From: Thermothielavioides terrestris NRRL 8126
Taxonomy: Eukaryota > Ascomycota > Sordariomycetes > Sordariales > Chaetomiaceae
DNA: 64,000 nt
Assembly (NCBI RefSeq): GCF_000226115.1
Contig: NC_016458.1
Coordinates: forward strand, 9,343,501-9,407,500
Direction: 5' to 3'
The notes beneath the pieces are model-generated. The model was not told the origin of the DNA. It searched no databases and saw only the letters and a list, made by a program, of their open reading frames with translations. A program made the position numbers and the translations under genes. Shown here piece after piece: positions 45,914 through 57,989 of the stretch (the first letter of the stretch is position 1; every line of letters begins with the position of its first letter).

Positions 45914-47291
45914 TCATAGTGCTATGCCGACCGTCTCCGGGTCCACATAGGGCCCGCGCTCGAGGTCCACCCACTCTTCCTGCGGGCCGTCCGAGCCCTT
46001 CTCGATGCACTTGATCCCCTCCACCGCGCCGCTCTTGGACGTACTGGTCGCCGTTGTCGTCGTCGTCGTCGCGGCCGCCCACGTCGTACTCGTCTGCCGC
46101 GCGTCGTCCGGCCGAGCAGTGCTGCTGGCCTCGAGGTCCTTCTTGCGGCCGCAGCCGTCGCTCTTGTCGGTGATGTCGACGACCGTGCGCCGGCTGCGCC
46201 AGAAGTTGAACAGCGACTTGAGCCAGGGCACGCAGCCGCAGATGATGCCGAGCTGGATCTCGACGGCGGTGACGAGCCACATGTGGTAGGCGTCCCAGGT
46301 GACGTCGTACGTCTCGTCGAGCACGTAGTGCAGCAGGTAGATGCGGATGCTCGCGGCGAAGACGACGACCAGGCCGAAGCTGAACAGCACCATCAGCGAG
46401 AGCCGCTGCGCCAGCGGGAGCTTGGCCCGGTACAGCGACGGCAGCGGCAGCAGCCATATCAGCGCGTCGGCGCAGGCGGTCAGGCTGGCGTGCGTGACGA
46501 TGGTGTACGACTCGTCGATGCAGTCGCGGTTCGAGTACTCGAGGTTCCAGTAGCTCGAGATCGGTCTGCCGGCCGAGTCAGTCAGCGCTAGTTTCTCTTG
46601 CCCGGGCCGTTCGTGGCTGGTTGGGCTTGCTGGACGGGACGAACTCACTTGCACTGCGTAAACAGGACGACAAAGAAGGACACGTTGGTCGCCACGACGA
46701 ACCCAATCACCACAACTGAGCCTCGCTTGTCAGCGTACCTCTTCCCACGTATGCAAAATCAGAGGGGGGCGGGGGGCAGGCAGCACCTCCAGGTGATGCG
46801 GCGGAACCAAGACTGCGCGGGCGCCAGGCGCAGGTAGCTGACGAGAATCGACACCTTGGCGAAGCAGGTGCCCAAGATGAACAAACCCTGGGCCGCGAAC
46901 GAGACCTGACGTCCGGCGATTACCTTGTCCAGCGTGAGGTCCCAGACATGCATGTCCCAGCCGTGGCGGTCAACGGCCAGGAGGACGCAGGTGGTGACTC
47001 CGAGCCCGAGGATCTGAAAACGTACCCCAGTGTCAGTCATGATGCAAAAGGGAATGGGAAAAACAAAGGCTAGGAAGGACCACCGCATACCGCGGCTACC
47101 ACCATCAGCCAGTCATCCAACCCGGACTTGTTCATGATCCCGAGCCGGACGTAAAGGCGCAGACTGAGGCAGACCAAGACCACCGAGAAGAGGGCGATCA
47201 CGACGATGATGAGCGCAGGACCCCGGGTCTGCGGATCAACGTAGTTGGGCGGCGGCCACGAGGCGACGGCTTCCGGAGGCGGAAACCTCAT
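45914..47291 (-). CDS. PTH11-like integral membrane protein, second copy
   Basis: A fungal rhodopsin-domain receptor-like protein. The exon model is 47291-47091, 47013-46787, 46738-46649 and 46565-45914, giving 389 residues. Helix 1 is followed by LRLYVRLGIMNKSGLDDWLM, the family's DDW motif. Exon 2 gives helix 3 with KVSILVSYLRLAP, and exon 3 a helix ending FFVVLFTQC. Exon 4 continues KPISSYWNLEYSNRDC with the conserved Cys, DALIWLLPLP and the last helices. The tail has a Thr run and acidic end. The exon 2/3 join is uncertain: a better acceptor at 46716 with a CTGAC branch would shift the frame by one, whereas acceptor 46739 keeps it but adds eight polar residues before the helix. It is unrelated in sequence detail to the copy at 11.7-13.1 kb. 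Confidence 0.75.
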
Positions 47292-49181
47292 GGTATCGGT
47301 TCGCTGGTGCGCCGTCGAGGAAGCATCAAGGGAGTCGAAAAGAGTGCCGAGCACTTATCGACCGCTGCGGCCGACCAAAGCCAGGTCTTGCATGCGGTGA
47401 GCGAGACTATTTCAACGAGACGACCGTTCCGCCGAGCCAGCGCGGCTAGCGAGGCGTACATATGCGAACCGGGGGCCATTCGCCGCACCCTCCGAAGCTA
47501 GGGCCGCAGTGCGGGAGAGATCGCGATCGACATTAGTCGGGCGCTCGGAGAGCGATCGTGTCGACAGGGAAATCAGGGGTAGGCAGGGGGCGGCGTAGAT
47601 AAACGCAGCGATATTCGTCTGCTGCTCCATCTCGACAGCAGCTCTCCGAGGAGGTGCAGCAGCGAGAGCTCTAGCTCCGCAGTGGCGGCCTCGACCCTTC
47701 GCCCTGCCCCGGCTCCGCGGTTGGAAAGTCAGGGTCCTCTGGAAATGCCTCGCCGCGACGGAGCTTTGACCTCGATAGATCTCCTGACAGCCAAAGCGGG
47801 CGGCGACGGCATCCCGGCAGTCGCCATTTGAGTTCTCGGCAAGCCGGGACATCCCGGCCGTGGTGCTGTTGCGACGACAGACAGGCAGTTCTGGCCCTAT
47901 CCTTGACGTTACTCTATACTGTGGGCCGTCCATGGTCCAGTGGAGTCGGCGGCCTATTCTGTCTGTGGTGGCGTTGCGAGCCATCTCTTCACAGGCCGGG
48001 TCGAGGACCCGACAGGCGGGGACTTTCCATATGACTGGCCTTCCGTGTTGCTGGCAGGCAACATCAACAGGTATCGTCTGTCGCAGCCAACTCCCGCCTG
48101 GTGGAAGACACTGTGGAATCAGGGCTAGGCATTGTGGCCGGCTCATGTTCTCGACAACGGCCAGGTTCCAACTGCCTGGTAGGCTTCCGGAAAGAGGTGG
48201 GCAGCAGGATCATACCCGTCCTCTTCGAGTGTTGCTCGTCCCGTTCACGAAGGCTCATCTGTCAAACGACTAGCATCACCAACTGTCTAAGAAGCTCTCC
48301 GGAGTGTGGAGAATCACGGGAGCTAGCAGTAGCGTTGATCGCCCCTACATGGACCAAGCTAGCACGTGGTCAACTGCTCCTCCGGAAACTGCTGTGATCG
48401 GCAGCCGGGAATGGGCGTTCTGATGCTTATTCCCGCCGAATGAGGGATGCCCAGGCCTCGCTGAGACCTGCAAGCCGCGAGGTGGTCTACACTACAACTC
48501 CAATACCGCTGGACAGGTCGCAATGCAAGGACACAGTACCACTTGGCTCGAGAAAGACGACTCGGTTGGGCTCAGCATGATGAGCAAGCAAGCCGGGAGG
48601 GCACTGCAAAGCACTGAAGCCAAAGGTAGCAGCAAGCAAGTTGAGCATCTCTATCGGCTTCAGCCAGAGAGCTACCCCTGGTGTTGTTTCGGTCCCTTCC
48701 CCGCCCGCGGAGGCAACCTCCGGCTCCGAACCCGCCGCTTCCCTGTCCGGGTGGAGCTCTCCGCAAACCGACCGCATTTGCCGACGGTTAGAGACAACGA
48801 TCGTTCGTTTTTGACGCCATTCGAACTGCCGATAAGGCCAGGAGTCGACGCAGGCTTGGCCAGTCCCCCTTGCCAGCGCCACGGGCTGTGGGGGAGCCGA
48901 GAGCAGTGAGTGAGGTGATCATCAAGATATCAGGAGATGCAGCTCAGGAGACGACGCACAGATTCCAGGAGCAACCACGAGGAGGCAACAGGAGCTTGCT
49001 CGTGGCACGATGCAGGCCAGAAGTGGGAAGAGGAGCACGGGGGTAGTGGTGTGGCAGCCTCTCCTCCTCCACCATCACTGCTTGCCAGACAGCGACGATC
49101 CCCCATCAGCAGCAGCAGCTCTGATGGGCTGGGCAACCTAAGCCTCTCCGCGGGACTCGCGCTTTGACTCATGCCTGCCCC
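47292..49181. other. Intergenic, about 1.9 kb
   Basis: Upstream region of the PTH11-like gene and 3' flank of the nucleotidase gene. A 244-codon minus-strand frame at 47412-48146 has no domain, is Arg/Ala-rich and overlaps frames on the other strand; it is not called. Confidence 0.45.
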
Positions 49182-51519
49182 CTACTGACCCTCCGTGCCA
49201 GGCGCAGCACTGCCGGTGACCATCCGTATGCGGCCCTCGACGCGGGGCGCGATGGCCCTGGTCCAGCCGACGTCGCACTCGCTCTCGGCCAGGCTGTCGC
49301 ACGTACGGATATTTTTCCCGTGCACGCGGGCCAGGCGGCACCACTTGCGGAACACGCGCCGCATGACGGCGAGCTGCCGGTCCAGGTCCCTCGCCCTCTG
49401 GCGGGCCCGCTCGCCGTCCTCGCCGGCCGACTCATCCTCGCTGTCGTCCTCGGCGGACCCAAGCATCGGCGGGATGCTGGCGCGCCGCTGCCGGAGCCTG
49501 GCCGGCGTCCACTCGGCCCAGCCGCCGCCGCCGCTGGCCTCGTTGGCGCTGGTTTCGTGGCCAGGCCTCCCCTCCCTGGCATCGCCCGCCGGCGGCGAAC
49601 CCAACGGCTGCCCCACGACGGGGTGGCTCTCGTGGACGCCCTCGGCCACCCGGGACCTGTTCAGGCCATGTCAGCAAACGACAATTGATCTACTAGGATG
49701 AGGGAGGGATCCCGCTACGAACCAGTGGCGGTCGAGCGCCGGGCCCCAGCGCTTCCAGCGGGCCAGCACGGTCAGGGACATGAAGTACTGGCGCAGCATG
49801 GTCGAGATGAGGATGCCATTCTCCTCTGACACCAGTTCCTCGTACTCGCCGCCCTCGGACCGCACCAGCAGGCTGCGGTAGCCGTCCTTGCCGCGGCCCA
49901 TGTACCCCCGCGTGGCGAGGACGTAGACCCGGCCGGGATCCAGCGGCGCGCCGCCGATCTCGGCCGAGACGATGCGCGAGCCGGGGGGCCGCGAGGGGTC
50001 GAAGGTGAATCGGATGTTGGACACCTGGGGGAACCGGCCTGGGAGCGGGTGAGCATCGTGACATCAGTGCAAAGCCCGCCGTAAGACGAGAGAGGGATTA
50101 GAGGGAGAAGCGCAGGGGCATGGCTACCTTCCAGCGCGGGATACAGCGACACGCCGTTCTCGAGCGCGTCCCAGATCGCCCTGCCGGACACCTTGATGAC
50201 GACGATGGGATCCTCGAACGGGAAGCAGTCGGTCACGTCCCTGACGCGGATCGGCCCCGGCGGGTACACCTGGTCGCCGCGGATGGTGCCGGCCGCCATG
50301 AGGGCGCACTCGGCGCCGTAGTGGTGGCGCATGAGGTCGCACACAAAGTTGCCCAGGTTGCTCTCGCGCAGGCGGACGGTGGTGAAGCGCGCGTCGAGCG
50401 GCGCGGCCGTGAACCCGACCGGCTTCTCGAGGCTCTTCTTCAGCTTCGCCGTCAGCCGGTCGACCAGCGCGAGCGTCTCGGCGTCCTCGCGCACCGCGCG
50501 CACCACGTCGCGCCGCCAGATGTCCACGTCCCACCGGCGCCCGCTGCCGTCGTCGGCGGCAGCCCGCCGCAGCTCGAGGTAGCTCAGCTGCTTGAAGTCG
50601 GACCCGGAGCGCAGCACGTGGGTGCGGCCGCGGACGAGGCTGTGGGAGTAGAAGTGGTCGTGGCCGCCCAGGATGAGGTCGGGCGCGGCGTCGGTGCCGG
50701 CCAGCTGCTCGGCCAGGGCGAGGTCGCCGGGCTCGCGCATGTGGGTCAGCGCGACGACGAGGTCGGCGCCATGGGCGCGCAGCTGCGGCACGAGCTCGCG
50801 CGCGACCTCGGCGGCGGGGCGGCAGACGACGCCGGGCGGCAGCGCGTTGACGGTCTCGAGCCACTCGCGCTCGCCGAGGCCGAGCAGGCCGATCCGCAGG
50901 CCGTTGGACGCCGTGAGCATGTGCGTCTTAGCCGCGCCGCCTAGCGGCACGTCCGCGCCCAGCGCCGGGTCCAGCACGTTGGCCAGCAGCCACGGGAAGC
51001 GGCACTGCGACGCGAGGTGGCCGAACTGCAGCACGCCGAAGTCGAGGTCGTGGTTCTGCCGCGTGTCAGGGCTGAAGACGCAGGTATGGCTTCGGAGGCG
51101 GGCTGGGCTGCGCAGAACCTACCCCCACGCAGGCGCAGTCGGTCCCGATCAGGTTCAGGAGGGGGACCATGTGGCTGCCTGGGCAACAGGTAAGCAGACT
51201 GGGGTCGGTGTTGGTAAGTAAGTAAGGAAAGGCAAGGGCACTCACCCTTCGTAATCGAGCTCTCGAGGCTCGGGTTGAACACATCGCCCGAGAAGAGCGT
51301 GACCAGCTCGGGCTGGCCGCGGAACCGCTCGGCCTCACGGTACTCCTTGCACACGGTCACGAACCGGGCCGCGCCGCCGGCCGGTTCGGCAGACGAGGGG
51401 TCGAGATGGTAAACATCATTGAAGTGGAGTAAGCGCAGGTCCGGCGGCGTGTTCAGGTCCCGCCCCGAGCTGAAAGTGACCACCGGCTCGGCCGAGGGCG
51501 GGGCGGAGGAGGGGCTCAT
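49182..51519 (-). CDS. 5'-nucleotidase/UshA-family metallophosphoesterase
   Basis: Hydrolyses nucleotides or related phosphoesters with a two-metal centre. Exons are 51519-51246, 51178-51123, 51055-50128, 50038-49723 and 49656-49182, giving 682 residues in frame. The calcineurin-like motifs appear in order: LLHFNDVYHL, GDVFNPS, GNHDLDFG (formed across the exon 2/3 join), HMREPGDL and GGHDHF. The C-terminal 5'-nucleotidase domain follows, with NLGNFVCDLMRHH, AGTIRGD and DCFPFEDPIVVIKVSG. There is no signal peptide or GPI signal, so an intracellular enzyme is likely, unlike bacterial UshA. The last about 130 residues are charged and specific to fungal members. In the last intron the donor GTTCGT at 49722 is chosen over GTAGCG at 49718 because only it keeps frame. 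Confidence 0.85.
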
Positions 51520-52152
51520 GGTGAAACGGAAAAAGTGGTGAAAAGCCGGGAAGGAGACGCGAGTTCAATACCAACGAAGCATAGAAAATCGTGCTTAAAG
51601 TTGATGCTATGCTATGCCTCCGTCAGGCAGATCTCGGCATGGTCCGGTGGATCACCCGTAGTGTTGAAACCGAGTATGGTGTGTTTTGATTCATTTTTCT
51701 TGGGTGAGCTTCTGGTTTCTGGCGGCGCCTGCTGAGGGGCACCGGGGCTCCGCTTGGGCAGCCCCTGATCCGCACTGCGACCCAACCCAAGCCAGTACCT
51801 GGCATTTCCGGCCCTCTCTTCCTCTGTGTTCCACGGGCTGCGAATTTACTCTCTTCTTCAGATGGCATGGCAATTCTGCCACGCCGCTGCATTGGATGAA
51901 CATGTCTACATGCATTTCTCGGTTTGCCTCCTGACCGAGTCCCGGCCGGTGCAGACTGCTCCGAGTTCTTGACATGCACGCCCTTCCCGCCCTTGCTGTT
52001 GACGGGCCCCGCCATGTGTACTTCAGCGTACATGATCATCCTTGCAAAGAACAAGATGCCCCACTTTGGTGTTTTTAAAAGCAGCTGCAGTTCCACGACG
52101 ACGAGTGCCGGCCAGAATATTTCAAGTCAACAAAAGCCGTAGACCTGCCACC
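51520..52152. other. Divergent promoter region, nucleotidase/GNAT
   Basis: About 630 bases between divergent start codons. No gene is seen; open frames here are short. Confidence 0.5.
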
Positions 52153-52787
52153 ATGGCCTCCAACGCGCCCATTGTCCGGCACGCGCGCCGGGAAGGTATT
52201 GTTCCCTGTCGTTTATCTTTTCCGTCGGCCAGACTGACACCTCCCACCCCACACCTCCAGACGTGCCCGCGATCCTCCAGCTGATCCGCGAGCTGGCCGA
52301 CTACGAGCACGAGCTGCACAGCGTCGAGGCCACCGAGGCGAAGCTGCTCGAGACCATCGCCTTTGCGCCCTCAGACCCGGCCTCTGCGGCTGCCGCCCCC
52401 GCCGCCGACGGGCTGCCGCAGACGGAGCCGACCTCGCCCGCCAAGCCGGCGCGCTGCCTGCTGCTGGAGACGCCGGCCGGCGCGGTCGCCGGCATGGCGC
52501 TGTACTTCTACAACTACAGCACGTGGCGCGCCCGCCCGGGCATCTACCTCGAGGACCTGTACGTGGCGCAGAGCGAGCGCAAGCGCGGCTACGGCACGCG
52601 CCTGCTGGTCGCGCTGGCCAAGGAGGTCGTGGCCATGCGCGGCGGCCGGCTCGAGTGGAGCGTGCTCAAGTGGAACGAGCCGTCCATCCGCTTCTACGAG
52701 AGCATCGGCGCCCGCATGATGAGCGAGTGGGTCGGCATGCGCGTCGATGGCGAGGCCCTGACCAAGCTGGCGGGGTTGCTGGACTGA
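52153..52787 (+). CDS. GNAT acetyltransferase, diamine/thialysine type
   Basis: Transfers acetyl from acetyl-CoA to an amine; the closest known pattern is the SAT1/SAT2 spermidine-spermine/thialysine N-acetyltransferase group. Exons are 52153-52195 and 52261-52787 (intron GTATTG..CTCCAG), giving 189 residues. The start gives VRHARREDVPAILQLIRELADYE, the usual N-terminus of this group. Motif A is SERKRGYGTRLLVALAK (acetyl-CoA pyrophosphate loop), preceded by GIYLEDLYV and followed by LEWSVLKWNEPSIRFYESIGA. An Ala/Pro-rich insertion at about residues 47-70 is absent from short animal members. Polyamine as substrate is inference. Confidence 0.85.
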
Positions 52788-52953
52788 GGGGGGCCGCGCC
52801 GCTGTGTGAAATCAGAGACAGGCCACGGTCTGGTGTATCTTGTTTGCGAGTTAGCGCATTGACACATCCGCGGCTGGTCCTTCGATAGGACCCCGTTGTT
52901 TCATTGCCCTGTCGGCGACGCGCGTCGCCTGGCCAAATCTCTACTGCAGTAGA

Positions 52954-52972
52954 TGTGTGTGTGTGTGTGTGT
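52954..52972. repeat. (GT)n microsatellite
   Basis: About nine TG units in the short gap between the convergent 3' ends of the GNAT and LYR genes. Confidence 0.9.
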
Positions 52973-52975
52973 TGC

Positions 52976-54073
52976 TCATGATCGACGTTTGCGTGGCGGC
53001 TGGAGCTCCTGGACGGCCGGGAAGTCGGTGAAAAACTCCATGTTTTCCGCACTGGCTGCCGTAGGCTGGAAGCTGGCCTTGCCCCAAACCACCTTCCAGC
53101 CCTGCCCTTGGGGCTTTTTCTCCATGGTCGCCGTCAGCTGCCAGATGCTCTCCAACATGCGGCGCCACGACCGCGCCGTGTACTTGTGGCAGCCGAGCGG
53201 CTCGGGGTCTCCGGTCGGCGTGTTGTCGTCCACGGCGCCGCTGAGCAGCTTGTTGCGCCGGTTGGCCTGCCGGTCCACCCGGGCCACCGGCTTGACGACG
53301 TACGACCGCCAATCCCAGATCCGCGACCCGGGCACGTCGTCGCCCGAGCGACTCTGCGCCACGGGTCGCCGGGGCGGCGGCAGCCATCGCAGGTCCTGCT
53401 CCTGCGCCTGCAGCCGCCCTTCGGCCAGGCCGCCGAGACGCTCCCATTCCTCCTTGGGCAGCGGCGGCATGCACTTGTCGGCCACCATCTTCCACAACTT
53501 TTTGAGCTTTGTCCGGGCAAGTCTGCGCGGCAGCGGGCGGCCCCACGAGTTCTCGGCCGGTATGTGCTTCTGCGGGCTGGTCTGCGGGGCCGTGAGGGGG
53601 GGCTTGGGCGAGTTGATCAGGTTCGCCTCGACCTGCGAGCGCGCGAAGGTGCGCAGCTTGTCGACGTCCCACCTGTCCAGCCAGTCGAGCTTGCGCTCCG
53701 CTGCGATGGCGGACGTCTCGGCGGCGTACTTGGCCAGCTCCTCCGTGTTGGCCGGCGTCTCGCGGCGCACCAGGTCGGCCATCAGCTCCCGGCGGCGGCG
53801 GCCCACGCGGCCAAACGCGCGCAGCAGCACCCTGCGCATGCGGGCCATGTCGCCGGCATTGGCTGCCCGCAGCGCGCGGAGCTCGTGGTGCGCCTGCCGG
53901 AGGCGCTGCCGGCTCTTCTCGGCGTCATCGTCGCGGTGCTTGCGGAACCTCGCCTTGATCTGCTCGTCGACAAACGGCCGCGCGATCGGAATCAGGTACG
54001 ACGCTTCGCGCAGGAGATGGCGGTAGACGTGCAGCGGCGTGGTCGGATGGGGAATGCGGAGAGGGCGCGACAT
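52976..54073 (-). CDS. LYR-motif protein, Cup1/LYRM2-like
   Basis: Intronless, 365 residues. The frame is open to 54121 but that codon is TTG, so the ATG at 54073 (MSRPLRIPHPTTPLHVYRHL) is taken as start. The N-terminal helix VYRHLLREASYL followed by P-x-ARPFV-x-E-I-x-RFRKHR is the LYR (Complex1) fold used by mitochondrial assembly factors that bind acyl-carrier protein; here Leu of LYR is Val. A basic helical segment follows (FGRVGRRRRELM), then a Trp-rich C-terminal half (SRIWDWRSYVVKP, WRRMLESIWQLT). Mitochondrial location is likely from the family, but no clear cleavable presequence is visible. It is divergent from the Mbp1-type gene. Confidence 0.75.
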   Translation of the reverse strand: MSRPLRIPHPTTPLHVYRHLLREASYLIPIARPFVDEQIKARFRKHRDDDAEKSRQRLRQAHHELRALRAANAGDMARMRRVLLRAFGRVGRRRRELMADLVRRETPANTEELAKYAAETSAIAAERKLDWLDRWDVDKLRTFARSQVEANLINSPKPPLTAPQTSPQKHIPAENSWGRPLPRRLARTKLKKLWKMVADKCMPPLPKEEWERLGGLAEGRLQAQEQDLRWLPPPRRPVAQSRSGDDVPGSRIWDWRSYVVKPVARVDRQANRRNKLLSGAVDDNTPTGDPEPLGCHKYTARSWRRMLESIWQLTATMEKKPQGQGWKVVWGKASFQPTAASAENMEFFTDFPAVQELQPPRKRRS

Positions 54074-54897
54074 TGCCGTGGTGCTCGGCTGCCAGCCGTG
54101 CCCGGCTTGTTGTTGGAACAAGGCGTTTGTTTGGCAGCTCTGCTGGTTGGTTGGCTGATTTGGTTGAACAAGTCCCGTCAGGGCGGGCCGTGCGCTGGCC
54201 GGCTTGGGCCGGGTCTGTGCGCGCCGTGGTTTTCCAGTCCACAGCAGCCCCGCTTCTTCCCATTGCTTCGCGTCTTCCAGGGCTCCACTGAGAGCGACAC
54301 GCCCGCCAGAACACGAAAATCACACGTCTGGTGCTCGTGTCTTAATTGAGCTCCCAAAACGGGACATCATCACGGCGACTCCATTGTACCTCCGTGGCCC
54401 GCGTAGAAGGCATCCTCAATTGTCAGTTACCAAATATTCGATCTCAAATTCCAGCGTTGGGCGTCCCAACAATACCCATTCTTCCGCAGGCGACTCGGCG
54501 AATGCGTCGCCTAACGGAGCCGCCATTACGGAATAGTTACAACGCAACGCCCGGCCGGTTTTTCGCTCCTCGCATCGCGAGCCCAGGGATCGCATTCCTC
54601 GGCGACGCCATCCTGCCTCTCTCACTTGGCACTCGACATTGAAAACTGGAGTCGTCGTCTGGGATGCACCTGAGGTCCTGACGCTGAATTATTTTCCGCC
54701 GTGTTCGCTCGTCTCATATCGGAAGCGAAGGACTGCCGAATCAGGGGACCTCCGTCACCGCCCAATTTTTACCTTCTCGCCTTCGTCGCAACATTCGCGC
54801 ACTTTTCTTCGCAACAACGCTCCCGCGCTGGCGCCTCGCGCGTGCCTGACAGACCTGCCGACAACCGCAGCTCTCGGCTACCGGCGGAGTCATCATC
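54074..54897. other. Divergent promoter region, LYR/Mbp1-type
   Basis: About 820 bases between divergent start codons. No gene is seen. I did not find an ACGCGT box, the usual MBF site, in this stretch. Confidence 0.5.
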
Positions 54898-57610
54898 ATG
54901 CAGCCGCCGCAGCTGCCCGCCGGCGAGCAGCCGCCCCAGCACCAGCCGCTGTCGCAGCCCTCGTCGCAGCCCTCCTTCTCCTTGAGCCAGAGCCAGCCGT
55001 CGTCGCAGACGACCGGTTACCGGCAATACGCCGACATTCCCCCGAAGCCGGCAAATGACCCCGACATGGGCATCTACTCGGTACGTGCGCACACTCCTCC
55101 GTCTTCCCGATGTGCCGCTGACATGCCGTGTCCAGGCCGTGTACTCGGGCATCAACGTCTACGAGATGGAGGTGAACAACGTGGCCGTCATGCGCCGCCA
55201 GCACGACTCGTGGCTCAATGCGACCCAGATCCTCAAGGTTGCCGGCGTCGATAAGGGCCGCCGCACCAAGATCCTGGAGAAGGAGATCCAGACCGGCCAG
55301 CATGAGAAGGTCCAGGGCGGCTACGGCAAATACCAGGGCACTTGGATCCCCTTCGAGCGCGGCGTCGAGGTCTGCCGCCAGTACGGCGTCGAGGAGCTCC
55401 TGATGCGACTGCTGACCTACAAGCGCGGCCAGGACGGCGGCGCCGCCGACGTCGACACGCCGACCAAGGAGCAGGCCATGGCCGCCCAGCGCAAGCGCAT
55501 GTACAATGCCAGCTCGCAGGAGAGCCGCGCCGGCGGCTTGTCGGGCACCTTCTTCAAGAACATCTCGTCCACCGCGTCCCAGGCGATCAACGCCATCAGC
55601 AAGGCCCGCTTCGACTCACCCGGCCCGCGAAGCCGCAGTGGTCCCCCCCGCGCGCCCAGCTTCCACCGCCAGTCGTCAACGCAGGATGCCGGCGGCGAAC
55701 TCCCGCCGAACTCGCAGCAGAGCTTCGTCTCGGACTACGGCCATGCCGACTCGGCCTTCGGATCGCAGACCGCCCAGCCGGCGACGGCCGACGGCGAGCA
55801 GCCCCCGCGCAAACGGCAGAGGGTGCTGACGCCCGCCAACAGCTTCGGCGGCCTGACGCCGACGTATCCGCAGGTCGACGGATACGCAGCCAACTACCCG
55901 GGCTCGCCGACGGAGCCGAACGAGTCGTTCATCTACTCGCAGGCCGGCGTCCACGTCGAGCACGAGCCCAGCTACCCGCCGGGGCCGCTCCGGCCGCTCC
56001 CGTACGACATGTCCCCCGAGGCCGAGGCCAAGCGCAGCATGCTCATGGGCCTCTTCATGGATCCCAACGGCCCGGACGAGGCGAAGAAGAACGCCCTCCG
56101 TAACATGATCCCCCAGGAGCTCGACGCGCCGATCGACACGCAGAGCCACACCGCGCTGCACTGGGCGGCGACGCTCTCCCGGATGCCGCTGCTGCGCGCG
56201 CTGATCGAGGCCGGCGCCAGCCCGTTCCGCGTGAACGCGCTGGGCGAGACGGCGCTGATGCGGGCGTGCGTCGTAACCAACTCCATGGACCATAACTCGT
56301 TCCCGGAGCTGCTCGACGTCCTCGGCGGCACCATCGACGTCCGGGACGACAAGGGCCGGACGGTGCTGCACCACATCGCCGTGACCAGCGCGGTGAAAGG
56401 CCGGAACGCCGCGAGCCGGTACTACCTCGAGAGTCTGCTGGAATGGGTCGTGCGGCAGGGCAGCGGCAGTGCCCCGAGCAGCCAGAACGCGCCGGGCGGC
56501 CACGGCCCGAGCGCGCCGGCCAGGATGGGCATCGGGCGGTTCATAAGCGAGATCGTCAACGCCCAGGACAACAGCGGCGACACGGCGCTGAACATTGCCG
56601 CGCGGATCGGCAACCGCAGCATCGTCTCGCAGCTGCTCGAGGTCGGCGCCGACCCCAACATCGCGAACCGCGCGGGTCTCCGGCCTCTGGACTTTGGCAT
56701 CGGCGCCGAGGCGGAAGACCACAGGAACGGCGACGCGTCGGGGCGCAGCGGCGCCGCCCAAGGCTCGAGCCAGAAGAACAAGGAAAACAGCGACGAGGTT
56801 GTGAACTGTAAGTGTCCCTGCCGGGGTCTCTGGTTATCCTCCCTCCCGACTGACGTCTTGGCTCTAGCCATCTCGCACCTCGTCAACGAGTCATCGTCGG
56901 TGTTCCAGAGCGAAGTGAAGAAGAAGCAGCAGTCAATCGATGCGCTGCATAGCTCGCTGCGGGCGACATCGGCGCAAATCGGCGAGGCCCGGCGCACGCT
57001 CGAGGCGCTGCAGGACAAGCTCAAGGCGCAGCAGCTGGCGCGCCAGAAGGTGGTCAACCTCAAGCGGGCGAGCCACGAAGAGGACTACCGGCTAGTCCAG
57101 CTGGAGCAGCGCTACGGCCGGCTCGACCTGGCCAGCGCCAACGCGTGGGAGATGGAGCTGGAAACGGTGCTCGACCAGATTGCCGCCTCGCAACAGCAAC
57201 GGCAGCCGCAGCAGCAGCAACAACAGGAACAACAACAAGAACAACAATCATCCGGGTCGACCGACGCACCAACAACGGACGGTAGCGATGCCGCCAACCC
57301 AGGGCCCGACGCGCAGGCGCAGGTGCAGGCGCAGCTCGCGCGGCTGCCCAGCAGCGCGGTGCTCCGGGCGCGCATCCGGGCGCTGCGTGAGCGGTCGGGC
57401 GAGACGCACCGGGCCGTGGACGCGCTGCGGGCGCAGAGCAAGGACCGCGAGCTCAAGTACCGACGGCTGGTGGCGCTGTGCACGCGTCGGCCTGAGGCCG
57501 AGGTGGACTCGCTGCTCGACACGCTGACGCGCGCGGTCGAGTCGGAGAAGGGCGAGCTCGAGATCGCCCGCATCCGCCGGTTCCTCGGCGGCGTGGAGGG
57601 CGTCGCCTGA
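54898..57610 (+). CDS. mbp1: APSES cell-cycle transcription factor, Mbp1/Res type
   Basis: The DNA-binding subunit of an MBF-like complex that drives G1/S genes. Exons are 54898-55080, 55136-56807 and 56868-57610, giving 865 residues. Residues 1-61 are Gln/Pro/Ser-rich. The APSES/KilA-N domain is at about 62-165: YSGINVYEMEVNNVAVMRR, WLNATQILKVAGVDKGRRTK, GYGKYQGTWIPFERG. Ankyrin repeats lie at about 385-585 (HTALHWAATLSRMPLLRALI, GETALMRACV, GRTVLHHIAV, GDTALNIAARIGNRSIVSQL). A C-terminal coiled coil at about 640-720 should bind the Swi6-like partner. A Gln tract is at about 726-747. The second intron (GTAAGT, branch CTGAC, CTCTAG) is 60 bases with no stop, so retention would add 20 residues in frame. 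Confidence 0.9.
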
Positions 57611-57989
57611 GGTAGGGCTTCTTCACGTATTTTCGTTTTTCGGGCCGGAGAGGGTCTGGACACGGGATGGGCGGCCGTGCCGGTTGTGCTGACATCCGCT
57701 GTTTCAAGTGTCTTGCGCTTTTTGCCACTGTTTTTCCCGTTCAGGCGGACTACGGACGATACCTTGCTGGCTTATAGTTGCGCTTGCATTGTGGCAGTAG
57801 GCCCTCCTGAAACAAGAGAGCATGGTTCATCAAGATCATGATATCCGGGCGGCGCTGGTCACACCGCCCGGCAGACTACCACCTCGCCATCTTGCCCACC
57901 AACTTTGGATACAGCCCAGATCTAACCTTTTAGATACAATCTCTAACCTGTGGTATCATTCTATCTTCGTGCCCAACAGCAAAATCACA
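57611..57989. other. Convergent intergenic, Mbp1-type/Met8
   Basis: About 380 bases, AT-richer than its neighbours, with the 3' UTRs of two convergent genes. No gene is seen. Confidence 0.5.

Noticed and set aside
47412..48146. 244-codon minus-strand frame as a gene
   Set aside because: Arg/Ala-rich product with no domain; overlapping frames occur on both strands.
54119..54121. Start of the LYR protein at 54121
   Set aside because: The codon is TTG; the first in-frame ATG is at 54073 and leads directly into the LYR helix.
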